Shown in pieces: positions 56,279-64,000 of a DNA stretch of 64,000 nucleotides; the first letter of the stretch is position 1, and each line of letters opens with the position of its first letter. The stretch spans positions 6,449,806 through 6,513,805 of the forward strand of contig NW_024037058.1 of assembly GCF_015706575.1 (NCBI RefSeq), in the 5' to 3' direction. The notes below the pieces were generated by a model. That model made no database searches. It was given only the letters and a program-made list of their open reading frames with translations, and was not told the origin of the DNA. The translations under genes were made by a program, and so were the position numbers. The stretch comes from Patiria miniata. Lineage: Eukaryota > Echinodermata > Asteroidea > Valvatida > Asterinidae.

Positions 56279-58243
56279 ATGGCATCTAATGTTACAGCTC
56301 AATCAGTGTTGGAGAAGATTAGTGTGGATCATCTGGAATGCTCCATCTGCACCAACCGTTTCAGGCAGCCCAAACTGCTGGACTGTTTGCATAGTTTTTG
56401 CCTGCAATGCCTTCAAGAGCTCAGACAGAGCCAAGATCCTAGTGGTACAAAGCTGACATGTCCTCTGTGCAGACGTGAAACCATGTTGAAAGGGTCTGGG
56501 GTTGCTGATCTCCCTAATAACTTTGCATTCAGTGCTCTGGTGGAGGAAGTTACAATGCAGGAAAAGCTACTGGAAGGTCAAGGGTCAAAGATCAAATGCC
56601 AAGCCTGTGATGAGGAGAATCAGGCTGTGTCAAGATGCACGGACTGTGATCATTTCCTCTGTCAAGAATGTCAAAAGGCTCATGAACGTCTAACCCTAAT
56701 GAAATCTCACAAAATCTACACACTGGCCCAACTTCGATCAGGAGAGATTGTCTACAAGAGTAAACTAAGAGAAGAAGTTCCCAAATGTGGCAAGCATCCA
56801 GATCAGAATCTCAATGTCTACTGCGACACATGTGAGCAAGTCATATGCCTCATGTGTACTGTTCTTGATCATGGGAATCCAAAACATTCCCTCATCGGCC
56901 TATCTGAGGCTTTTGGAAAGTTTAAGAAAAAAGTTGAAGAACTTGTCTCGAAAGTTAGTAAGAGTAAAACAGAACTGAACACCACCATAGAGAAGACTTG
57001 CACAACTCGCAAGAAACTTGACACCATGTTTGCAAACACCAAGAAGAAAATCTCAGAAAAAGCTGACCAAGAGGTTGCCATGATCCGACAGGAGGAGCAG
57101 AAACTGTTAAAAGAGACTGACAGGATTTATAAAGAGAGAGTCACAACGTTTGAAGCTGCACAAGTAAACAACAGCAAAGAGGTGACACAGACAGAGCACA
57201 AGCTGGAGGAGGTCAAACAACTTATGAATCAAACAGGTTGCTATGAGATTCTTGAACTTCAGCAGAAGCTTTTGCATAACCTCAATGAATTGACAGGTAA
57301 ACAGCCACAGCAAGTTCCTGACAAGTTGACTTTCATGGACTTTGAAGAAGGTGACAGGTCACTTGGGAGACTCATTCTGGAGGAAGAGCCAAAGGCTGCA
57401 GCAACGCAATCACCAAGACCTGCAAGATCATGTGTGAAGGAGAAATGGGAACTGAAGACTGAAATCAAGAACTTTGGATTAAGTGCATTATCATTCATAT
57501 CACTTAATATTGCAGCACTCTCTAACAATATAATACTTGCACTATCCAAAACATTTCTTGGAAAATGTGAAACACTATTCACAGTATCACTGACCAATAG
57601 TCAACATGGGCCACCTCCTATCCCACAAAGGCTACAAATCAATGGCCTCACTGATGATGTAAGGTGTATTGCAGTGAGCAAGGATGACAAGCTCCTTGTC
57701 CTAGATGGTCAAGTAGTCAAGGTCTTCAACAAGCAACATCAGCTCCTCCATCAGTTCACACCAGGTAGAGGGTCAGACAGCCGACCAGCATGCCTTGCAG
57801 TGGATGACAGCAATATGATAGCAGTGGGTTATGAAGGTGATGATGAGATATCTCTACACAACCTAAATGGATCCCTCTTCAGGAGACTGCCTGCTCCAAT
57901 GATTGCAGGTTATCTGACAATGTACAATCATCTCCTTATCTACACAACAGGCAGGAACAAAAGGTTGGTATGTGTAGACTACTATGGTGCCAGTGTATTC
58001 TTAGTAGACATGACCAGCAAAATACACCTGGTTTGGGGCCCTGCTGGTGTGTGCTGTGACAGTGATTGCAGCATCTATGTTGTTGTGCACCCAAAAGGTG
58101 AAGTTCTGCATTACAGTCCTGATGGCAAGTACATTGGATGTGTGATCAAGGGATGTGGTGATCCACATGGCATCACATTCACATCAGGTGGTGATCTGGT
58201 AGTGGCTGCAGGACAGTCTGTAATGGTCCATCATCGAGTGTAA
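56279..58243 (+). CDS. TRIM-D: RING / B-box / coiled-coil / propeller protein
   Basis: Predicted E3 ubiquitin ligase of 654 residues in one coding exon. ATG 56279 has A at -3 and G at +4 and follows the acceptor AG (56238-56239) by 39 bases. RING ligands are C21, C24, C36, H38, C41, C44, C61 and C64; B-box 1 ligands include C107, C110, C120, C128, C131 and H144; B-box 2 has C170, H173, C182, C185, C190, C193, H198 and H203. Coiled coil about 205-372, then RSCVKEKWELK and the propeller about 412-654. Up to the coiled coil it is almost the same as TRIM-C, which suggests recent duplication or gene conversion. In the propeller it differs: SALSFISLNIAALSNNIILA in blade 1 and VVVHPKGEVLHYS in the last third, and the end reads MVHHRV rather than IYHRV. 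Confidence 0.93.
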   Translation: MASNVTAQSVLEKISVDHLECSICTNRFRQPKLLDCLHSFCLQCLQELRQSQDPSGTKLTCPLCRRETMLKGSGVADLPNNFAFSALVEEVTMQEKLLEGQGSKIKCQACDEENQAVSRCTDCDHFLCQECQKAHERLTLMKSHKIYTLAQLRSGEIVYKSKLREEVPKCGKHPDQNLNVYCDTCEQVICLMCTVLDHGNPKHSLIGLSEAFGKFKKKVEELVSKVSKSKTELNTTIEKTCTTRKKLDTMFANTKKKISEKADQEVAMIRQEEQKLLKETDRIYKERVTTFEAAQVNNSKEVTQTEHKLEEVKQLMNQTGCYEILELQQKLLHNLNELTGKQPQQVPDKLTFMDFEEGDRSLGRLILEEEPKAAATQSPRPARSCVKEKWELKTEIKNFGLSALSFISLNIAALSNNIILALSKTFLGKCETLFTVSLTNSQHGPPPIPQRLQINGLTDDVRCIAVSKDDKLLVLDGQVVKVFNKQHQLLHQFTPGRGSDSRPACLAVDDSNMIAVGYEGDDEISLHNLNGSLFRRLPAPMIAGYLTMYNHLLIYTTGRNKRLVCVDYYGASVFLVDMTSKIHLVWGPAGVCCDSDCSIYVVVHPKGEVLHYSPDGKYIGCVIKGCGDPHGITFTSGGDLVVAAGQSVMVHHRV

Positions 58244-59256
58244 GGACAGATTAATTCAACTGGGGCTATCCGGTGTATCCACCAACCACTTCCATCAGAC
58301 ATTGAACATTGTTATCACTGACAAAAAACTTGAAAGTTCATTCCCTCAAAAAACATTCTACAATACTGCATATTTGGTTTATTGCTAAGGTCTTTGGTCT
58401 GTGTATGTGTTGGCTCTAATACCTCAACCACTTCCCCTCGGGAAAATCTTGGACTTCAACACCAACTCCACTTGCTACTTCCTATAAAATCACAGATCTG
58501 GTGGCCAAATAATGACAGCAAGGGAATGACCCTTCACATTGTTTGCAAATAGCGCAGAGTGCACATTTTAAAAACATTACAAATGCGAGGGAAAGTATTA
58601 CCAAAAGAGGGCAATTCAATTTTCTCAGATTCATCTCAGTAAATGTAAAGTCAATGCATGATGTGTTTTCCAAGTGTAAGATACAAGCTGATTCACCCGA
58701 TCATAGATCGGGTAGGGCGTAGTGTTGGGGATGAAAATGTGGGGAGTTAAATGTAAATGGGGGATCTAGTTGAGGAGACATGCAGTTATAGAAAAGCAAT
58801 TTCTGTGGTGTGATCTGAGGCAATTTCTGACCACTAAAACCAATTTCAGCAAAAGATCATCTGTTAAAGTTTTGAGTTTGGAGTAATTGAATCAGCTACA
58901 TGTATTCTGAGCAATAGGATCATTATTGTAGGCTACAATTTTTATTCGGGGAAGAAAAAGTGTGGGGGACTAAACAATGTCCCCCGCTTCATTGATTGTC
59001 AAAACTGATTGTACAATTGTGGCTATAAATCATAATGCAATAAAACGTGAAGGTGTCATTTGAAATGAAAATGTTGAGTGTTACCATAAAATTACAAACG
59101 GTCTGAATTAGTATGGACGAAGGTCATAATTAAGTTTAAGTATTGGACTCTTCAACAAACGTAAACTTGAACTTCTTACAATTTTCGAGACTGTCTGCAA
59201 GGAAAAAGTTGATTCAACTTTTATTCAAGTTTGTTCAACCATTGAGAAAGTTCAAG
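58244..59256. repeat. TRIM-D downstream block T, then unique DNA
   Basis: The part 58244-58690 matches sequence after TRIM-C (31819-32220). No AATAAA lies at the position of the TRIM-C signal. From 58690 on nothing is recognised; AATAAAACG near 59039 is an unproven alternative signal. Confidence 0.55.
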
Positions 59257-59258
59257 TA

Positions 59259-60233
59259 CTCGGCCTCCCAGAAATGTTTGCTCCTGAAAGGATCCGAGAT
59301 CGCGGTCTCCTGTGACGCCAAAATGGCTCCACGTCCGTGGAATAATGTGGAGGCTGTCTTCCGCCAGGTCGGACACTTTTGCGTCGATTTTTTTGTGACT
59401 GCGTTTTAAGATCGCGATATTTGAAGCAATGCATCGATCCTTCGTTGATCCCAAACAGGCCTCCGAAATTATAACACGACACTGAATTATACGTGGCGGG
59501 CAGTGAACTCACAACGCTCAGCCTTGGTGGAACAAGGAGCTATAAACACATGATGGACATGATGAAAGCAACAGGGCACTATATCACGTCACATGCTTGC
59601 GCTTCAAATAGCAAGCACCGTAGACCCAACCTTGTTTCCAGGGTATGGAGCAGGCTGCAGTACGCGTTGCCATCGACGGTTTTACGCATAGCCAGGAAGT
59701 ACTACGCAGTGTAGTTTTACGCATAGCCGGGAAGTACTACGCAGTGTAGACTTTCGATTGGTCAGACCACGCAAGGCATACTAATGTGTAGTCCTTCTGA
59801 GTATTCATTGCACTCGGCGCAAGGGCGGCAAGCAAAGCACAGGAAAGAATAGGGACACTTGGTGGCACACACCATGGAGAAAAAATATTTTGCCAAGGTC
59901 ACCCCATACTACCGTTTGGTGAACCCATTTGCAGAACGGCCGAGTAGAACACGTGAACGGAAACCCCTACGTTGACTTCGCTCAGTCTAGACTTGCAGAA
60001 AAGCCAGCACAGGGGGCAGCCAGGCAGTCAAGGTGAAAGCGCACACGACGGCAAATTCCTGTGCGAAACGAATCGCCGGTCCGTACCGGAAAATGAGGAC
60101 GACCCGAAGTGTCCGACCCGGTAGCGGCGGCAGACACCCTCTGTATTTTTCCACGGACGTGATGCGATTTTGGCGCCGCGGGAGCCCGCAGTCTCGGATC
60201 CTTTCAGGAGCAAACATCGTCTCGGAGGCCGAG
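59259..60233. mobile_element. 975-bp element with long inverted repeats and TA target
   Basis: CTCGGCCTCC begins the left end and its complement closes the right; inverted similarity extends about 130 bp (ATGTTTGCTCCTGAAAGGAT on one strand at both ends, a CGTGGAA word further in). The flanks are TA (59257-59258, 60234-60235). TA targets are typical of Tc1/mariner, but long terminal repeats also occur in other groups. No transposase frame; the GC-rich interior stands out from its surroundings. Confidence 0.78.
59680..59749 (+). repeat. 35-bp exact tandem duplication in the TA element
   Basis: TTTTACGCATAGCCAGGAAG and 15 more bases, twice in tandem (59680-59714, 59715-59749), with a single A/G difference. 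Confidence 0.93.
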
Positions 60234-60235
60234 TA

Positions 60236-60948
60236 AATCTCTCTCTTATATATATAAATAACCCTGCTGATGAGTGCCTTATGGTACGAAACAGTCTGTC
60301 CAGAAAAGAGATATGCCAAAGTTTGTTTAACTCATATTCTGAATTTATTGCATGATAACCCTACTACTATATAAAATGTAAACATTCCCTTAAATTTGTT
60401 TTCAATTTTACAATTATTGGAAAAATTGTTACATTTAAATGAATTTTTGAGAAAGATTTTGCCCCTACGTGAACACGAGACAAAAGTAAATACTCAAAAG
60501 CAACTGGATAATATGTGTGATAGTAAATCATATGCAATCCCTTGGTTGTCTCTTTCACAGTGCTTTCTGAGTGCCTCATCAAATAAATGTCAGTTTCATT
60601 ACATCTACAACCCAGTTGAAAATGGAAACCTTGTACTTTATAATGCAATGATACATGGATGTTTGTAAATGTTGTTAGTATGATGGATGTACATTTGTAA
60701 ATTGAATTTTTTTTTCTGCCTTCTCATATGTGATTGTTTATTTACTAACATTACAAGATGCATTTTGGAACATTCTATGAATTTGGGGTCCACTTTTTCC
60801 TGTCCCTATATATCTGGCATCTACGAGTTTGTAATAGAAGATGCATTCCTTTAAATGTGTACTCTTCCTCCAAGAGACTACAGAAATTCATGCAATTTTT
60901 TGAGACTTTTAAAGTTGTGAGTTCTTGAAATATCACTGAGCCAAACTT
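60236..60948. repeat. Blocks T/Q fragments
   Basis: The part 60365-60700 matches 32230-32590, including the unoccupied TTAA site for the MITE near 60390; 60750-60860 matches block Q. No gene is seen before the minus-strand exon at 60949. Confidence 0.55.
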
Positions 60949-61119
60949 TTACCCCAAAGTCAGCTTGAATTCCTCCACAGGGTCTTGCTTGTCTATCTGT
61001 TTTTGCAGTGTGGTAATGGTGTTCGGTAGTGACTGACCCAATAAGCACCAACCTTGGCCGGTCTGGTGAGCATCATGTGTCACATCTCGGGTGTAGCTGA
61101 CCACGCGGTCTTGGTCCTT
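60949..61119 (-). CDS. Terminal coding exon of an unrecognised gene
   Basis: On the minus strand, an acceptor (CATCCCCTCTAG) is followed by 56 codons and TAA. The product begins KDQDRVVSYTRDVTHDAHQT, contains GWCLLGQ, and ends EEFKLTLG. Codon use looks coding and the frame is closed upstream by the TAG of the acceptor itself, as expected for a true exon boundary. It joins in phase 0 with 61360-61458 across a 240-base intron. No domain or family is recognised and it is unrelated to TRIM. It is probably the 3' end of a gene whose other exons lie further right, or a duplicated remnant. Confidence 0.5.
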   Translation of the reverse strand, partial: KDQDRVVSYTRDVTHDAHQTGQGWCLLGQSLPNTITTLQKQIDKQDPVEEFKLTLG

Positions 61120-61359
61120 CTAGAGGGGATGTTGGTGTCAGAACCCCAGGAGCTAGAATCGTCTCACCATGAGCCTAGGACCTGGGGAAGAAGGGAGGGG
61201 GAGAATACAACATCAAATTCCACTGATAAAATACTGTAACTATGGTCACCCATGGTTATTTTTGTAAACAGTTTTGCACATATTTCATGTTGTTCGAATG
61301 TTTAAACATTTAGTCAACATTATCAGGCTGCTGCTAACAATGCAAAGAATTCATTTTAC

Positions 61360-61458
61360 ATTCTCCTGGATCAGAATCTCCTTGTCATTCCTCTGTTGGA
61401 TAAAATCCTCCTCCTTGGTGACTTCATATAGGGATCTTGTACAGGGACCACATTCAGT
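61360..61458 (-). CDS. Internal coding exon of the same unrecognised gene
   Basis: On the minus strand, an acceptor (ACACCACTCCAG) opens 33 codons reading TECGPCTRSLYEVTKEEDFI and then QQRNDKEILIQEN. They end at AAT before GTAAAA, a weak but usable donor. Length is a multiple of three, and both ends are phase 0, matching the exon at 60949-61119. Read through, the same frame hits a stop two codons later, which supports a splice here. A CGPC motif is present, but no thioredoxin-like context is visible. No upstream exon could be found in the window. Confidence 0.45.
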
Positions 61459-61473
61459 CTGGAGTGGTGTCAT

Positions 61474-62339
61474 AAACAAGCATCAGTTGTGACAACAGAT
61501 TGCATCAAGTCAACCTGCACGCTGACTGAGACCTCACGATCACCAATACATTATGTCAGATGTCTGATAAGTTTATCTTAATTTTTTTTATGAATACCTC
61601 ATTTTAGCATCCTGAAAAAATCCATCTAGATTTCAAATTCAGAAAAACAACTTCTAAGGAAATTTTGCATGCATGCAGTGTAGCTCACGACGGAAAAAGT
61701 CCAGTATTTCAGACATTTATGGGGATACATAACCCCATCAGATTTCTTTAACTCTTTCAGGAATCTGGATGTTAATCTGGCAGAATCCTATTTAATTTCT
61801 ATTTAAACTAGGTTTTTACCCTTTTTTTCTGCTAGATAATTGGTAAAAAATTCTATTTTTCAAACTGCATACTATTTTTCGTCTATTTTATTTCAATTAT
61901 CCTTTCTTAAATTTATTCAGTTGTATTTTTTGCTTATTTCATGTATGTAAAGGACTGCTAAAAAATGCTCATTTATCAAATGTAGGCAAATGATTTTGCA
62001 TTACCGCCATGTGTGCACATTTCCAACATGAGAGATCATATGCCATATGGATTTCTATGCTCTACATGAACATGTATATTAAGTTGTAACCATTGTTTGG
62101 ATACTACTTTTTTAAATAGCGTCCTTTTTTTTTTTAAAAAGCAACCTATGTTACCACGATATTTTTTTACTATTATGTCCCCCTTTTTTGGGTGGTGGCG
62201 AAATATTTGGAAAAAATAGATTAAACAAAATATATCTTATTCAATCGGAATTCAAAGAAAAAAAATTCTCCATTAGTTTTTCAACCCAAGTGAGCAAATA
62301 GATTGCTGTAGGAACAAAACTAAATTAACACTTAAACAT
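61474..62339. other. AT-rich non-coding spacer
   Basis: Long T-rich stretches (61780-61900, 62100-62170). No exon of the minus-strand gene and no repeat ends were recognised. Confidence 0.45.
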
Positions 62340-62694
62340 TATTTTCAGGCTGAAATTTGAAAATCACCAGGGCTGCTTACTGCACAAATAGCATTTGTCT
62401 TCTGATTCTATATTTGTGGGGTCACGGGGTCATGGAAACACTGACTGATATTTCTACACAGGAAACCTGCACCGGATGTGAGCAAGAAAGTATCTGGTAC
62501 AGTACATGTATACACGGACTCCAACAGCTTCTTAAAATAGAACTGGGAGTTTACGCCCTGTGTGCAATGATAGTTCAACATTCATGTTCATGTACAGTGT
62601 ATTGCATTCACATCAAACTGTGTAAACTACAGATACTGCAACATCTTTCAGAAGGATAATTCTAAATTGCTTTCTAAAACTAACTTCAATTCAG
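62340..62694 (+). promoter_or_regulatory. Orphan TRIM-type start region and first exon
   Basis: It contains the block P words (CACCAGGGCTGCTTA, GTCATGGAAACACTGACTG), a TATA-like TAAAATAG (62533-62540), GAACTGGGAGTTTACG, and an exon ending CTTCAATTCAG at 62694 with donor GTAAGTGT. This is a full match in order to the TRIM-A start region, but no TRIM coding exon follows in the 1.3 kb left in the window. TRIM-A's intron is 1.47 kb, so a coding exon just beyond the edge is expected. Confidence 0.55.
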
Positions 62695-62894
62695 GTAAGT
62701 GTATATATTTGTTAAGAATTATGGAATAATATGCCAGTTTGTGCAGCATTGATCTTACCAAAGAGAGAGTCAATGCTCGAATGCATAATACTCTCAGATT
62801 TGCACAAAAACTTCCCTGTTCAGTCTACCTTGAGAGGACTAAAAATATCCTTGATCCAAAATTTGAATCTGAATCTGAAATGAAAGTTTATAAG

Positions 62895-63023
62895 TTGAAC
62901 AAAGAACTTTAAGTGGGGGTTAACCTATGACTTGCGGATTACCATACTGACACTCTTCTAACTGAGCTATTGCAGACCAGCCCTATGTTGGCGGTTCCCC
63001 AATATGAAATTGTCTTTGTTCAA
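62895..63023 (-). repeat. tRNA-derived SINE-like repeat, second copy of 3572-3700
   Basis: Minus-strand A-box-like TAGCTCAGTTAG and a decayed B-box (AGGTTAACCCCC), bracketed again by TTGAACAAAG and CTTTGTTCAA. It has the same position relative to the first exon as in TRIM-A. Confidence 0.6.
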
Positions 63024-63430
63024 CGGGTAAGCCATGAATGTGTTTATGAATGCAGCCAGGGTTCATGCCTGAAGTCAGGATGCTAGCAATATTAGCAATG
63101 CTGCAAACCAAGATAACTCAGAGAGGATACGGCTTTTTGTTTCAAACTTTCAGATAATCTAAACGTTTGGGAAACTGTGCAGGTACATTGAAATAAATTT
63201 AAATTCTTAACAATTTAAACCAGTGTGGTAATCATAGTACTGTTTTGTGCAAATTAACCAAACTGCAAATAAGAATACTGAGGAAAACACATTCTACACC
63301 ATTGTCAATTAATTTAGAAGAGAAACTACTATTTTTCCATTGTTGTTTTCCAAAACATACTTTACAAACAAAAAAGATCAATTTTGACAAAATTTACTGA
63401 ATCTTTGTGTTGGGAGAGAAAGAGGGTTAA

Positions 63431-63949
63431 AGGGAAAATACAACATTTGCAAACATCAAAAAATAAAACTACCAAATCATTTTGAAATACCTTGCTGGAC
63501 TGTTAGTGAATGACAGTGTAAAGCATCCTGTTAAATCATGGCACCTGGTATACTGTCATTTTCAAGAAAAGTGGTATTTTTGTATCAATTTCCAACGCTG
63601 ATCGGCCGATCAGCGTTGGAAAAAACTGGCTTTTTTCAAATACTGGCCCCAGTTGACCATCGCACTTGTTTGCAATCGATTACATACCTATGAACGGGTA
63701 CAAGCCAGCTAGACTGGTTCCCTAACCTTACAATTCCCCAATATATGTAAACTTCTCTGTTTCTTCTTAAATGGAGTCAGGGAACCAGACTACAGGAAAA
63801 TGATTGTTTTTCTTGGTTTTTATAGCATTTTCGAACCCAAAACCTCAAAAAAGTCAGTGTAACTATATTTGCTATATATTTCCAACCCCCCAATTCCATT
63901 AATTTCTGAAAATTACAGCAAAAGCAAATGATGTATACATGTATTCCCT
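63431..63949. mobile_element. Complete TTAA-flanked MITE (519 bp)
   Basis: TTAA at 63427-63430 and 63950-63953. The ends are AGGGAAAATACAACATTTGC and (reverse complement) AGGGAATACATGTATACATC. A perfect palindrome sits inside. Copies at 1-334 and 8677-9175. Non-coding. Confidence 0.82.
63589..63622. repeat. Perfect 34-bp palindrome in the MITE
   Basis: TTTCCAACGCTGATCGG followed directly by its exact reverse complement. The older copy at about 8808-8838 keeps it only imperfectly. Confidence 0.95.
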
Positions 63950-64000
63950 TTAAAAGAAACAAAAATTATTAACGCTTATTCTTGTGGTTGTGGACTTGTG

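Overview
This 64-kb window is animal nuclear DNA. It is AT-rich and intron-bearing, and it is packed with transposon debris. The coding content is a local TRIM (RING / B-box / coiled-coil / beta-propeller) gene family. The TRIM architecture, the abundance of palindromic words such as TACATGTA and AGGCCT, and the mix of TTAA, hAT-like and Ty3 elements suggest a marine invertebrate deuterostome, most likely an echinoderm or a relative (hemichordate, amphioxus). That placement is inference; nothing here fixes the species.

Layout. TRIM-A (intact, CDS 4856-6832) is followed by TRIM-B (12267-12983), which stops inside B-box 2 and runs into unrelated sequence. TRIM-C (29875-31818) and TRIM-D (56279-58243) are intact. 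TRIM-E (44566-45134) is an isolated C-terminal half of the propeller. The four members that keep a 5' end have their whole reading frame in one exon, with a splice acceptor 34-57 bases before the ATG, so the first exon is non-coding. A related TATA-like start region with a first exon lies at about 3.18, 11.19, 16.79, 43.74 and 62.53 kb. The last has no TRIM gene after it inside the window and probably serves another copy to the right. TRIM-D instead has two tandem, duplicated candidate first exons (52.27-52.39 and 54.69-54.86 kb).

The intergenic DNA is a mosaic of segmental duplications, many kilobases apart, that carried promoters, genes and old insertions together. Later insertions broke individual copies. 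Because a paralogous empty site is often present in the window, several insertions can be defined to the base: a 3.17-kb non-LTR retrotransposon with an open 1023-codon frame (13459-16631, 12-bp target duplication), a young Ty3-type LTR element (32866-38134, 5-bp target duplication), a 1.6-kb Harbinger-like element (52686-54294) and hAT-like MITEs with 8-bp duplications. A 10.26-kb insertion bounded by 24-bp inverted repeats (18157-28414) lies in the presumed 5' intron of TRIM-C. It contains a 5.39-kb element with AT target duplications and unusual subterminal arrays of 111- and 135-bp units rich in CAACGT, and a piggyBac-like MITE.

The only host coding sequence unlike TRIM is a pair of small minus-strand exons (61360-61458 and 60949-61119). 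They join in phase to 89 residues and a stop. They look like the 3' end of an unrecognised gene.

Functionally, the RING and B-boxes of TRIM-A, -C and -D are nearly identical, while differences concentrate in the propeller. That is the pattern expected of a family under pressure to vary its target-binding surface, as in innate-immune TRIM expansions, but the role is not proven by this sequence.
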